From: Baffinella frigidus
Taxonomy: Eukaryota > Cryptophyceae > Cryptomonadales > Baffinellaceae
Reading direction: 5' to 3'
NCBI GenBank assembly: GCA_026770585.1
Contig: MU646865.1
Coordinates: forward strand, 55,880 to 77,407
DNA length: 21,528 bases
Positions within the stretch are counted from its first letter, which is position 1; every line of letters begins with the position of its first letter. Positions 1 through 7,535 of the stretch are shown piece after piece. Under the pieces are notes generated by a model. That model was not told where the DNA came from, did no database searches, and worked only from the letters and a program-made list of their open reading frames with translations. The position numbers and the translations under genes are program-made.

Positions 1-520
1 TGGTGCTTTGGTGCTTTTATTTACACTCACATCGAAGGCCACAGCCCACCTCACTCTTGAGGAGTTGGGAGTAATCTACGGGTGAGTTCCCCGACCCAAC
101 CTACCGAGGCCCGGCCGAGCTCCCTTTTCCCCTTTTCAAGCACCAAAAAACAAGGCATTAAGCCTGTGGAGCGACGACGTTGATGGTCTCGTTCTTGTTC
201 TGCCACGTGTGGCAGCGTGAAGTATTTAGTGATTGGTCTGCAGTTTCTTCTGTGATGACACTAGAGGAGAGACGAGATTGTTTGCGGTTGGTTGTTGTGT
301 TGAATTGATTGAAGGGGGCAAGCGAGCTCTGTCTGCCACAAGTGGCAGAGCGAGAGGCTGGTGTGGGTGTTGTAAGTGCAGTTCTTCTGGGCTTGTCAGG
401 GTAGGAGGCACGTCGGGGGGCAGTCATGGTCTATGGATAGTGTTGTGGTGCATTCGTGGCCCGGGGTAGTGTTGTGAGGCAGTCCTGGCCAATTGTTTCT
501 TTGTTTTCGCAGTTTGTTTT
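1..520. other. Unassigned region with two identical short hairpins
   Basis: No gene is recognised here. Two inverted repeats with the same 7-bp arm (CTGCCAC / GTGGCAG, 2-nt spacer) lie at 200-215 and 333-348. Open frames on both strands are low-complexity and match no family I know. Confidence 0.4.
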
Positions 521-577
521 GGGTGTCCCCGTGCATGTTGGGTGCCCTCGTGGATGTGGTGTGCCCCCGTGCATGTG
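521..577. repeat. 19-bp tandem repeat, three units
   Basis: Units begin at 521, 540 and 559 and share the pattern GGGTGYCCYCGTGSATGTK. The array ends directly at the start of the telomere-like tract, and its G-rich strand is the same strand as that tract. Confidence 0.75.
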
Positions 578-584
578 GGGTGTA

Positions 585-932
585 TGGTTTAGGTTTAGGA
601 TTTAGGGGTTAGGATTCAGGTTTGGGTTTTAGGGTTTAGGGTTTAGGATTTAAAGTTTTGGTTTTCAGGGTTCAAGGTTTAGGGTTGAGGATTTATGGTA
701 TAGGGTTTAGGGGTGAGGGGTTAGGGTTTAGGGTTTAGGGTTTAGGGTTTAGGGTTTAGATTTTGGGGTTCATGGTTTATGGTTTAGTGTTTAGGGTTTA
801 AAGTGTAGGGTTCAGGGTTTAGGGTTTAAGTGTTTAGGGTGTAGGTTTTAGGGTTTAGGATTTATGGTTTATGGTTTAGGGTTTAGGGTTTAGGGTTTAG
901 GGTTTAGGGTTTAGGGTTTAGGGTTTAGGGTT
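585..932 (+). repeat. Interstitial telomere-like tract, TTTAGGG orientation
   Basis: About 350 bp of TTTAGGG heptamers. The left and middle parts are degenerate (TTAGGATT, TTATGG, TTCAGG variants). The right end, from about 875 to 932, is almost perfect. TTTAGGG is the telomere unit of most plants and many algae and alveolates. Its position inside unique DNA makes it an interstitial tract and not a chromosome end. Confidence 0.9.
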
Positions 933-935
933 AAA

Positions 936-2028
936 GGTGTTTGGGAGGAGTGTTTCAGCAAGAAAGAAAGTTGCTTCATGGCAGGTACGAGCTGGGGATT
1001 TCCCGCTTGTGTCGCCCAGGGCCCTGTCCGGTTTGCCACGTGGGTGTGGCGCCAGTTTTCCAAGGCGACCTCAAGCCCCTTTTAGGTCCTTTAGGTTTTT
1101 AATTTATCCCAACATGGCCCAACGACACACCCTTCCATAGAAAGGACTGCAGATAAAGCATTTTTGCTTTCGGATCCGTTAGTGCTTTGAGCCATTTGTT
1201 TTCCTGGTCAAAGTTTTTTTCGGCGGATCCGCTGAGATGCCAAGCTGGCGTTTCCTGTCCCACCTTGGGGGGTATTGCCCCTGCTGTGGTGCCAGGCCAG
1301 TCAGGGGGTCGTTCTGGGAGAGTTTTGACGATGCAGATCAGGGCGGGGTAGCGTCTTTTCGGTTTTGTGTGGTGAGTGCTCTTCAAGCCTGGCATGCTGC
1401 TTCGGTCGAGATGCCCTGATCTGTGTTTTGGGCTCGGGGTGGTGGTGCGCATCCGGGGTCCGTAAGATTGTTCATTGCTCCTGGGGCTGTATCTGTGCTT
1501 GTGGGATGATGGGGGTGCCGTGTATGCTGGCCGTCATCTGATGGTGCGTGTTTTGTCATCTATCAGGCAGACGCTCTGTGTGTAGTGCTCTTGGCGGTTT
1601 TGTGTGGTCGGTTGATCGTTCTGCTGTTTCCTTTCTTTCTCTCTCATCATTTTTCTTTTTCTTCTCTTTTCTTCGTTTCAGTTTGGGGGTGCTGAAGGTG
1701 CTATCCACCAGGTTTGTTGTGGACGGGATGGGGCTGGGATGCGGGGATCCGTGCGGCCGCGGGGATTTTCCCAGGTGATGGGAGCTGCTTTTTGTTTTTT
1801 TGTTTTATTGTATTGGGGTGTTGGTTTTTAGGGCAGGGATTACGTTGTTGAGTCCCCCCGTGGGATTCCCATGTTCTGTTGGTCCTCAGCAATTTTTTGT
1901 TTTGTATTGTCTACAGGATCCGAGGTGTTGCTCTGTTTCCTTTCAGATGAAATGTCGTCTTCTAGTGCATAGTCTTGTGGTAAAACCCGTCGGTTGGGGT
2001 CAAAGGTTAACATTTTGGGGTTGGTGGC
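936..2028. other. Unassigned region with splice-acceptor-like tracts
   Basis: No gene family is recognised. On the + strand a donor-like site (GGCAG|GTACGA near 984) and two strong acceptor-like sites (a pyrimidine tract ending TTCGTTTCAG at about 1680, and TTTCCTTTCAG at about 1947) could mark exons of an unknown gene. The putative exons carry no motif that I can name. Confidence 0.3.
1099..1452 (-). CDS. Hypothetical open frame, 117 codons
   Basis: This is the longest minus-strand frame in the first 3 kb. Its C-terminal third (FDQENKWLKALTDPKAKM and onward) has a protein-like composition, while the N-terminal part is proline- and basic-rich. I recognise no domain, signal peptide or membrane segment. 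The ATG start is simply the first in frame. It may be chance, since the region also carries + strand splice-like signals. Confidence 0.15.
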   Translation of the reverse strand: MRTTTPSPKHRSGHLDRSSMPGLKSTHHTKPKRRYPALICIVKTLPERPPDWPGTTAGAIPPKVGQETPAWHLSGSAEKNFDQENKWLKALTDPKAKMLYLQSFLWKGVSLGHVGIN

Positions 2029-2146
2029 TTAGAGTTCGGGGGGTGTGGTGTGGGGATGGGTGTTTTAGGGTTTATTGGTTATTGTTGGAATTGGGGATTT
2101 GGGGTTTGGGGTTTAAGGTTTATTGTTTGGGGGTTTAGGGGATATG
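2029..2146 (+). repeat. Degenerate G-rich telomere-like tract
   Basis: Decayed heptamers such as GGGGTTT, GGGATTT and TTTAGGG are recognisable. The orientation is the same as at 585-932. Confidence 0.6.
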
Positions 2147-2153
2147 TTTACTG

Positions 2154-2292
2154 ATTACTGATTACTGAATTTATTAAAGAGGTTTCGCCGTTATTGCCTA
2201 ACCCGTGCCATTACCAGACTATGATCGGTCCATGTTATACCCCGCTCAGTCTGTCTCCGAGGGATGCTCCCCGAAGATTTGCGCAGATGAAG
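2154..2292 (+). CDS. Short unrecognised open frame without ATG
   Basis: A stop-bounded frame of about 45 codons ends at TAA 2290-2292. It reads as ordinary protein (EFIKEVSPLLPNPCHYQTM in its first half, ending RFAQMK) but matches no family known to me. The triplicated ATTACTG motif at its start also appears at 2341-2353. It could be an exon or a retroelement relic. Confidence 0.2.
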
Positions 2293-2344
2293 TAAACGAC
2301 GAAGAAGAAGGAGAGGTTTGATAGGTCCACGATGAAGAGTTACT

Positions 2345-2370
2345 GATTACTGACAAATGAATCAGTAATC
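2345..2370. repeat. Hairpin, 9-bp perfect arms
   Basis: GATTACTGA (2345-2353) and TCAGTAATC (2362-2370) flank an 8-nt loop. The left arm belongs to an ATTACTG direct repeat that is also present at 2149-2165. Confidence 0.7.
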
Positions 2371-2459
2371 AATAACAAACAAACCACACAATTTGACCTC
2401 ATCGATATAGACCTATCATTCCCCTGGGTTCCAGAAAAGGGAGGAGTCGGATTGTTTAG

Positions 2460-2678
2460 CTGATCCTCAGATCAGTTAGCCAGTCCAGCTCGAGTCGGCT
2501 CCTTCAGGGAGCCGATTCCTCCATCCGGTTGTATGTGGTTGAATTTACCCCGTGGCTATTCCGCGATGGTTATACCACATTTGACCTTCCAAGACTTATG
2601 CCTCCACCTCTTCGCAGGTTTGATTTTCTGGAGAGGCCCGATGGTGAGGCATTTCAAAGGGACTTGTGGGCCCTTTGA
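2460..2678 (+). CDS. Unrecognised open frame of 73 codons, possible exon
   Basis: The frame is open from just after TAG 2457-2459 to TGA 2676-2678. It has no ATG near its start, so any gene would be spliced or decayed. The second half is strikingly protein-like, including GYTTFDLPRLMPPPLRRFDF followed by a short acidic stretch and RDLWAL. No family is recognised. Two small hairpins overlap its first part (2460-2475 with 6-bp arms, 2495-2515 with 8-bp arms). Internal CGCAG|G and ATG|GTGAGG sequences could be splice sites, which would make only 2618-2640 exonic. Confidence 0.25.
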   Translation: MILRSVSQSSSSRLLQGADSSIRLYVVEFTPWLFRDGYTTFDLPRLMPPPLRRFDFLERPDGEAFQRDLWAL

Positions 2679-3118
2679 GTCGTCTGCATGTATGCATGTA
2701 TGGCTTAAAGATCTTTCTCTACTCGACCCTCCCCGGTTCCCTCAGGTTCACTTCGTTCTTCACCTGATGTGGTGTTTTGGGCGGCGGTTTTCTTTGTTTT
2801 GCCCCCCCCCTGGGGGGTCACCCTTTAGACCATTTTGATATTCTTGGGGTGTTTTCTTTTTGTTCCCTTCTTTTCGTTGAGGGTTGAGGGATGATGGTTG
2901 AGAGTTGAGGGTTAAGGTTTGTGGGTTAAAAGGGTTGAGGGTTGGGTCGTGACATTGGAGCCATTTCTGTCCTTTAGGGGTTTCCCACTCAATAACCTGT
3001 TCGTGCTTCTCCACCCTCGGATATCGTCAGCAAACGCTTTCAAATATTTTTCAAATTGCCTTTGTAATTTACCACGTGACCACTTTTCTTTCAGGTGATT
3101 TGTCTTCCCTACACCATT
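2679..3118. other. Gene-less stretch with decayed telomere-like tract
   Basis: Nothing coding is recognised. A degenerate GGTTGAGG/GGGTTAA tract at about 2878-2945 is the only repeat. A pyrimidine-rich sequence ending CTTTCAG at about 3094 is acceptor-like. Confidence 0.4.
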
Positions 3119-3136
3119 GTGTAGTAAAAACTACAC
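3119..3136. repeat. Hairpin GTGTAGT / ACTACAC
   Basis: 7-bp arms surround a 4-nt A-rich loop, followed at once by a second GTGTAGT. The same motif occurs in dispersed elements of this window that contain AAATTTACTACACA (5104-5115, 5823-5836). Confidence 0.55.
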
Positions 3137-3179
3137 TATTGTGTAGTAAAAAAGTGCATTCGTTGAAATAATTATCACG

Positions 3180-3200
3180 TCCGGTGAATTGGACACCGGA
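3180..3200. repeat. Hairpin TCCGGTG / CACCGGA
   Basis: 7-bp perfect arms with a 7-nt spacer. Confidence 0.6.
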
Positions 3201-3269
3201 GTCGGTGGCGGGAAGGTCGAAACGCACGATTGTTTTTTACGAAGGCTGCGTTTCACCAAGACATATTTG

Positions 3270-3331
3270 TTGATCTGAAGGGCCACGTGTTTTCGCATCT
3301 TTCTGTGAAAACACGAGGCCCTTCAGATCAA
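3270..3331. repeat. Long stem-loop, 28-bp arms, 6-nt loop
   Basis: Left arm 3270-3297 and right arm 3304-3331 pair with two mismatches around the loop TCTTTC. The stem begins TTGATCTGAAGGGCC. The size and near-perfect pairing resemble a small foldback element or a small-RNA precursor. No second copy was found by eye. Confidence 0.8.
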
Positions 3332-3360
3332 TTTCGCGAAGTTGAGGGAAAAGACCCTGT

Positions 3361-3402
3361 GAATTTTAAAGGACGCAGACCGAATTTCAAAGGACGTAGA
3401 TC
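3361..3402. repeat. 21-bp tandem duplication
   Basis: Two units (3361-3381, 3382-3402) follow GAATTTYAAAGGACGYAGAYC. The period is a multiple of three, so the surrounding open frame stays open. Confidence 0.7.
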
Positions 3403-3619
3403 TGTGACTGGGAGCTTGACGCATCCCCCTTGGCAGCGTGACTTGACGGGACTCCTCCAACACTGCTCGGGCGAGCAACGGAAGCGGGACCTCGGGGTAG
3501 GTGGCTCGTGGCTCGGGGTTAGGGCCGCGTGGCTCGAGGTTGGGTCGGGCGTGCCAAGGGGAACCGGGGCCCAAGGACCCTGGACATCAGTGCCCACGTG
3601 TGCAGTCACCTGCAAGAGG

Positions 3620-3866
3620 ATGGCCGCGTTGGTCGTGGCGAATACCAACGGAAAACACGCCCAAAGGAACAGCAACGGCAAAGCACAGCACCATTCGCAC
3701 GAGGTCGCCGCCGAGAAGGTCGCGGCCGAGCACCGTACTGCGGTGCGGTCGGACAACCTGTTCAGCATGGCGAACGAGGAGGGTGCTCGCAAGACAGCGA
3801 CGCTCCAGAAGAAAATCGTTACGGACAAGGTCACGTGGCGCGACCGTTTTGTCTGTCTGACCAACG
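3620..3866 (+). CDS. Probable 5' coding exon with PH-like beta-1 motif
   Basis: ATG 3620 sits in a good context (AAGAGGATGG) and opens a GC3-rich, non-repetitive frame of 82 codons. It ends at a donor-like G|GTAAAT (GT at 3867-3868). The N-terminal ~45 residues are hydrophilic (many A, H, N, K). Residues about 60-82 read LQKKIV.DK followed by TWRDRFVCLTNG, which resembles the start of a pleckstrin-homology domain (basic strand, then W-K/R-x-R-F-V-L-T). PH domains bind phosphoinositides or proteins. The open frame continues beyond the donor to 3970, but that part runs into a TIR element at 3895 and is probably intronic. Fragments of a PH C-terminus lie at 11.8-12.7 kb on the same strand. Whether they belong to one gene is unknown. 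Intermediate PH strands were not found. Confidence 0.45.
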
Positions 3867-3894
3867 GTAAATCCTGCCATCACTCTCTGTCCTA

Positions 3895-4094
3895 CCAGAA
3901 ACCCGTAGCAGCTTTTACGGACCCTTGCAAGAATCCGGAAACGAAATGTTACCAAAAAAAACATTCGTAGGACCCTACGGTAGGAGTTCCCAGGGGCCTC
4001 GGAATTGCTGGCGGGAGATACGGACAGATATGTACGGTTTCACTGAAATTTACTATAGTACCAGATCCGGTTGTAAGCTGCAACGGGTTGCTGG
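3895..4094. mobile_element. TIR (MITE-like) element, 200 bp, copy 1
   Basis: The ends are inverted: CCAGAAACCCGTAGCAGCTT at left, and the complement of AAGCTGCAACGGGTTGCTGG at right. The interior contains the GGACCCTACGGTAGG core shared with another family. It has no coding capacity and lies 28 bp downstream of the putative exon donor at 3867. Confidence 0.7.
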
Positions 4095-4223
4095 TGGCTC
4101 TGTCCGACCGCCGCACCAACCCACCCGCGACATGCCTGTCCCCGCGAAAAATCGCAGAACAACAGCGGCACGACGCACAATTGCCTCACGATGGCCTGCC
4201 ACTGTCCGCGTGATGACACACCA

Positions 4224-4425
4224 CCAGCAACCCGTAGCAGCTTTTCCCGGGTCCTGGCAAGGATCCGGGATTGTATAAAAGAATCTTATTTATTCTTAGG
4301 ACCCTACAGTAGGAAGGGCCTAGGGACCTACGAATTGCTGACGGGAGATACCAACGAGATTTCATTGATTTGTACCAGGATCCGAAAGGTTTCAAACCCC
4401 GGGATAAGCTTCGGGTAGTTGCTGG
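4224..4425. mobile_element. TIR (MITE-like) element, 202 bp, copy 2
   Basis: Same family and orientation as 3895-4094. It begins CCAGCAACCCGTAGCAGCTT and ends with the inverted GTTGCTGG. The length and internal order (GACCCTACAGTAGG, then AATTGCTGACGGGAGATA) are conserved. Confidence 0.72.
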
Positions 4426-4571
4426 TGGCAGGCTGGGAGGGAGGAGTGTTGTGTCGAATGAACCCTCCTGGAGGGGCCCTGAGGTCCAGGGTCCTGGGCT
4501 CCCCGTGGTCCCACTAACACTCACAGTCGGACCAAATCGACAAGTTTTTAAAGAAATTTTCCTTCGACAGA

Positions 4572-4589
4572 GGGGTCAGATCTGACCCC
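4572..4589. repeat. Perfect 18-bp palindrome
   Basis: GGGGTCAGATCTGACCCC is self-complementary over its whole length. Confidence 0.8.
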
Positions 4590-4619
4590 CTGCCGGGTAA
4601 ATCTGAGGTCTTAAAATCG

Positions 4620-4791
4620 ACGATTTCATCCGGACGAGTATTTCTGAGAAATACGATTTCGGGGATCTCCGATTCTATTTTGGTGTATCTTAAGGCTATA
4701 AATGAAGGCTAGATAGGCGACTGTCTTATTTCTGACCTTTAAGATACGCCAAAATCGTATTTCTGAGGAATACTCGCCGGGATGAGATTTG
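4620..4791. mobile_element. Foldback element A, copy 1
   Basis: Long arms (about 4622-4695 and 4735-4790) share GAGAAATACGATTT and TTGGYGTATCTTAA. The left arm carries about 20 extra bases (GGGGATCTCCGATTC). The spacer is about 40 bp. A second copy in inverted orientation is at 5975-6121. Confidence 0.8.
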
Positions 4792-4845
4792 GTCCTGCCG
4801 TCAAGGTTGGTGGTCCAGGGTGCACTTTCCCCGAGCGATCGACAT

Positions 4846-4966
4846 CTAGCTCTGCCTGAGTTTTATTCTGGCTCGTCCTTCAAAGTATTTAAGAGCAGAA
4901 ATCCAGCAGAAAAGGGCGAATAGAAAGCCTTTAGGACGAGCCAGAACGAAACTCAGGCAGAGCTAG
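4846..4966. mobile_element. Foldback element B, 34-bp arms
   Basis: Arms 4846-4879 and 4933-4966 match at 32 of 34 positions, beginning CTAGCTCTGCCTGAGTTT. The 53-bp spacer is AT-rich and non-coding. This is a typical MITE layout. Confidence 0.85.
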
Positions 4967-4976
4967 GCGGCCCCGC

Positions 4977-5190
4977 TACCACTCGAGGCTGGAAGATGGA
5001 GTATTTTAAATGAGGGATTCTGAAATTTAGTACCAGTCACGGGCAAGCTTGGTCACGTTACTGGGGGAATTTCCCCAGTAACGTGACCAAACGCGAAATT
5101 TATGCGAAAATTACTACACAGCGGTCCACTTGTAAAGGACTTGTAAAGTTAAAACTTTTAAAAGAGTCACATTTCTAGCCTCGAGTGGTA
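4977..5190. mobile_element. Nested foldback element C, copy 1
   Basis: Perfect 14-bp outer ends TACCACTCGAGGCT (4977-4990, complement at 5177-5190) are followed by looser pairing inward. A separate perfect hairpin lies inside at 5049-5090. The same outer-plus-inner design recurs at 15228-15412. Confidence 0.75.
5049..5090. repeat. Perfect hairpin, 18-bp arms, 6-nt loop
   Basis: TTGGTCACGTTACTGGGG pairs exactly with its complement across the loop GAATTT. The GGTCACGTTAC motif recurs at 11534, 11567, 14155, about 19966 (complement) and 20410, so it is probably the terminus of a dispersed family. Confidence 0.85.
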
Positions 5191-5310
5191 CCACCAGCCA
5201 CCAGAAGAGAACCAGATCCTAGAGATCGGGGTGGAGTTGACTATGTTGTTCACCAGAGGTGAACCCTTGAGGTGTTACCTCTAGGCAAATTTACTACAGG
5301 TGGAACCACC

Positions 5311-5470
5311 AGCCCTTGGAAGTGGCTCAAATAGTGCTCTGGAACTGAAATCCCAAAAGTTGATTCTGCACCGAAAATAGGTCCAAAGTTAACACAGCCC
5401 CTCGTATTCGAGGGGCTGGCAAGGCAAATCGAAAATATTCCAGACACCATTGGAGCCACCTCGGAGGGCT
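5311..5470. mobile_element. TIR element D, 160 bp
   Basis: The ends are inverted over about 34 bp (AGCCCTTGGAAGTGGCTC at left, complement of GAGCCACCTCGGAGGGCT at right). A perfect 9-bp hairpin with a TATT loop lies inside at 5396-5417. A truncated relative (CTTGGGAGGTGGCTC, then GTGCTCTGGAAC, then CCAAAAGTTGATT) lies at about 11132-11190. Confidence 0.7.
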
Positions 5471-5548
5471 AGTCGAATATTCCGATCTGGTAAACTTCGG
5501 GTGGCTGCTCACTCGGGTTGACTATTCCTAAGTTAGTTGACTATTTTC

Positions 5549-5589
5549 AAGTTGACATGTTGGGTGTGCGGTACAAACCCGTCAACTTT
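5549..5589. mobile_element. 41-bp mini-foldback E, copy 1
   Basis: The ends are AAGTTGAC and GTCAACTTT around GGGTGTGCGGTACAAACCC. It is in reverse orientation to the copies at 7102-7142, 7344-7384 and 7963-8003. Confidence 0.6.
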
Positions 5590-5631
5590 GGCGAGAAAGG
5601 CTCAACTTCTCGGTCAACCCCGGCAGATTTA

Positions 5632-5772
5632 TCTCAAAAAGGAGTTCTAAAACTCGTTTTCTCAAGTCAAACCCTTCACACATGTCAACTTATGCGTAGA
5701 GAAAAGAATAAGTTGACATATTTGAAGGGAAACTGACTTGAGGAAATGAGTATTAGAACTATTTTTCTGAGA
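5632..5772. mobile_element. Foldback element F, about 64-bp arms
   Basis: Left arm 5632-5695 and right arm 5709-5772 pair with scattered mismatches. Shared blocks include TCTCA, AGTTCTAA, TCCTCAAGTCA and ATGTCAACTTAT. The loop is only about 13 nt, so a transcript would fold into one long hairpin. ORFs drawn across it are incidental. Confidence 0.8.
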
Positions 5773-5801
5773 TAAAGATGCGATCGAGATCTGCGACATG
5801 G

Positions 5802-5900
5802 AGAAAGGGTTTCTGGCAACGAAATTTACTACACAACTTGATCTTACTAGTATTGGTAGAGCATTTGGGTAGTAAATTTCGTTCACGAGAAACCCTTTTG
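5802..5900. mobile_element. Foldback element G (AAATTTACTAC family)
   Basis: The arms (about 5802-5834 and 5870-5900) carry AAGGGTTTCT, then GAACGAAATTTACTAC and its complement. The interior is CTTACTAGTATTGGTAGAG. Partial relatives lie at 11733-11800 and 16106-16215. Confidence 0.72.
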
Positions 5901-5974
5901 GGAGAGGCTTTTCTGAGATTGTCTCTCGACAGATGCGAGATCTGTGTGCCTACGAAGGAGGGAAGTTAATCCTG

Positions 5975-6121
5975 CCGAGTATGCATCATGAATACGATTT
6001 TGGTGTATCGCCAGGGTAGAAATAAGAAAGCCGTCTATCTAGACTTCATTTAGAGACTTTACGATACACCAAAATCGGATCGGAGATCCCAGAAATCTTT
6101 TTCATTGTGAATGCTCGTCCG
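5975..6121. mobile_element. Foldback element A, copy 2 (inverted)
   Basis: This is the reverse-complement orientation of 4620-4791. Arms share CGATTTTGGTGTATCG and its complement. The right arm carries the GGAGATCCC insertion that copy 1 has in its left arm. The two copies bracket the foldback elements at 4846-5900. Confidence 0.78.
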
Positions 6122-6130
6122 TATGAAAGT

Positions 6131-6200
6131 GTGTGTCTAGGAAGGAGGAGAGTGTGTCGTAACTGATTTTTTTGCCTCGCGGCCAACCCTAAACCCTAAA
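6131..6200. repeat. Segment duplicated at 6677-6748, ends in CCCTAAA
   Basis: Both copies run GTGTCTAGGAAGG, a T-run, a GCG motif, then CAACCCTAAACCCTAAAC. The junction between unique and telomere-like DNA was therefore duplicated as a block. Confidence 0.6.
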
Positions 6201-6210
6201 CGCTTAACGT

Positions 6211-6352
6211 CATCTCGGAAGTTAACTGAATCAGTTCCTTTTCAACAGGAGGTCGAACAGGAGAACTGAGTTGGGGCATAGTAATTTTAATCAGGCCTCC
6301 TAAATAAATGAAGAAGCTAATTATGAAAATGATTATGTTATCTTTCGAGATG
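6211..6352. mobile_element. 142-bp TIR element H, copy 1
   Basis: The ends are CATCTCGGAAGTTAACTGAA and the complement of TTATCTTTCGAGATG. Copy 2, of identical length, lies at 16675-16816. Confidence 0.75.
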
Positions 6353-6405
6353 AAACTCCTCTCTCGACAGATGCGATTGATATCTGCGACATGGACCCGC
6401 GCGTC

Positions 6406-6613
6406 TCTAAACCCTAGACCCTAAACCCTACAACCTACACCCTACACCCTACACCCTACACCACACACCACACACCACACACCCTACACCACACAACCTA
6501 CACCCCACACCCTACACCCTACACCCTACACCCCACACCCTACACCCTACATTCCAACATGTAACCCGTAACCCCGAAACCCTGAACCCTAACCCCGAAA
6601 CCCTAAACCCTAA
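6406..6613 (-). repeat. Telomere-like tract, CCCTACA/CCACACA variants
   Basis: Heptamers of the CCCTAAA type give way to blocks of CCCTACA and CCACACA, then return to CCCTAAA. The TTTAGGG strand is the minus strand. Confidence 0.85.
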
Positions 6614-6630
6614 CGTACTCCTCTCCCGGC

Positions 6631-6658
6631 AGATACAATCGAGATCCCGATTGTATCT
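6631..6658. repeat. 28-bp near-perfect palindrome
   Basis: AGATACAATCG and CGATTGTATCT pair around a short centre containing GATC. Only one base pair is imperfect. It belongs to a recurring CGGCAGAT..CGAGATC motif (5778, 6368, 7018). Confidence 0.8.
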
Positions 6659-6676
6659 GTCTACAAAGGAGGGAAT

Positions 6677-6751
6677 TGTGTGTCTAGGAAGGCGGAAAAT
6701 GTGCCTAACTATTTTTTTTATTCGCGATCAACCCTAAACCCTAAACCCTAC
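6677..6751. repeat. Second copy of the 6131-6200 segment, ends in CCCTAAA
   Basis: See 6131-6200. It is followed by three CCCTAAA heptamers. From here to 6912 no gene or repeat is recognised. Confidence 0.6.
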
Positions 6752-6912
6752 TACTGAACCTCCCTAGCGTGCCTTTCGAACTCCTCCCGGCCCGAATCAG
6801 ACCCGGGGTTGGGTCACACAAAAAGAATTTTCACAGATTTGCACTTAATTCTTGAAAGGAATTGACTTTTATCCTTTTATACAACCAAGGTTTAAAAGTC
6901 CTCCGGGCAAAA

Positions 6913-6972
6913 TCGAAAGGCACGCTAGGGAGGTCGAAAGGCACGCTAGGGCGGTCGAAAGGCACGCTAGGG
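6913..6972. repeat. 21-bp tandem repeat, three units
   Basis: The unit is GGTCGAAAGGCACGCTAGGG plus one variable base; the first unit lacks its first bases. The period keeps the frame, so open reading frames cross it in several frames. Confidence 0.85.
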
Positions 6973-7057
6973 CCGCTAGGGCCAGCGAGGTTGAGTAGTA
7001 ACCTCCTGCTCTCTCGGCAGATGCGATCGAGATCTGCGACATGGACCCGAAGCGGAT

Positions 7058-7459
7058 CCGCGACACCCTTGACCTCTCCGAGATCAGGTCTGATCTCCTC
7101 GAAAGTTGACGGATTTGTACCACGAACCCAGGCTGTCAACTTGTGAATAGTCTGTCAAGATCCGCGACACCCTCCACCTCTCTGAGATCAGGTCTTTCCA
7201 CACAGCGGACTTCGAAGGGGTTTTGAATAACCCCTAAGCGATAAGACCTAGGACCCTACAGTAGGCAACCCGTAGGGACATAGGGGGGTCGAAGCGCATC
7301 CGCGACACCCCCGACCTCAGCGAGATCAGGTCTAATCTCCTCGAAAGTTGACGGATTGGTACCGCAAAACGAGAATGTCAACTTAAGAATAGTCGAGATC
7401 TGCGACACTCAGGGAGATCAGGTCACTCCAAAGTTGACCGATTTGTACCACGAACCAGG
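7058..7459. repeat. ~100-bp tandem array containing mini-foldback E
   Basis: Units start at CCGCGACACCC 7058, 7162 and 7300 and CTGCGACACTC 7400. Each contains GAGATCAGGTC, then usually an E element (7102-7142, 7344-7384, truncated at 7430). The second unit stops at GATCAGGTCT, where a piece of family I (7198-7290) is inserted. Confidence 0.75.
7198..7290. mobile_element. Family I (CCACACAGCGG) element, partial
   Basis: It begins CCACACAGCGGACTTCGAAG and includes the core GGACCCTACAGTAGGC and CCCGTAGGGACATAGGGG. Relatives are listed at 10952, 11957, 15877 and 19582. Confidence 0.65.
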
Positions 7460-7535
7460 ACCCTAAAATCTAAACCCTAAACCCTAAACCCTAAACCCTA
7501 AACCCTAAACCCTGAACCCTAAACCCTAAACCCTC
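7446..7535 (-). repeat. Telomere-like CCCTAAA tract
   Basis: About 11 heptamers, nearly perfect in the middle. Confidence 0.9.

Noticed and set aside
585-932. True chromosome end
   Set aside because: Unique sequence continues on both sides and most of the tract is degenerate.
3323-3864. Overlapping frames of 83-178 codons on the minus strand and in other + frames
   Set aside because: They are shadows of the better-supported exon frame at 3620-3866.
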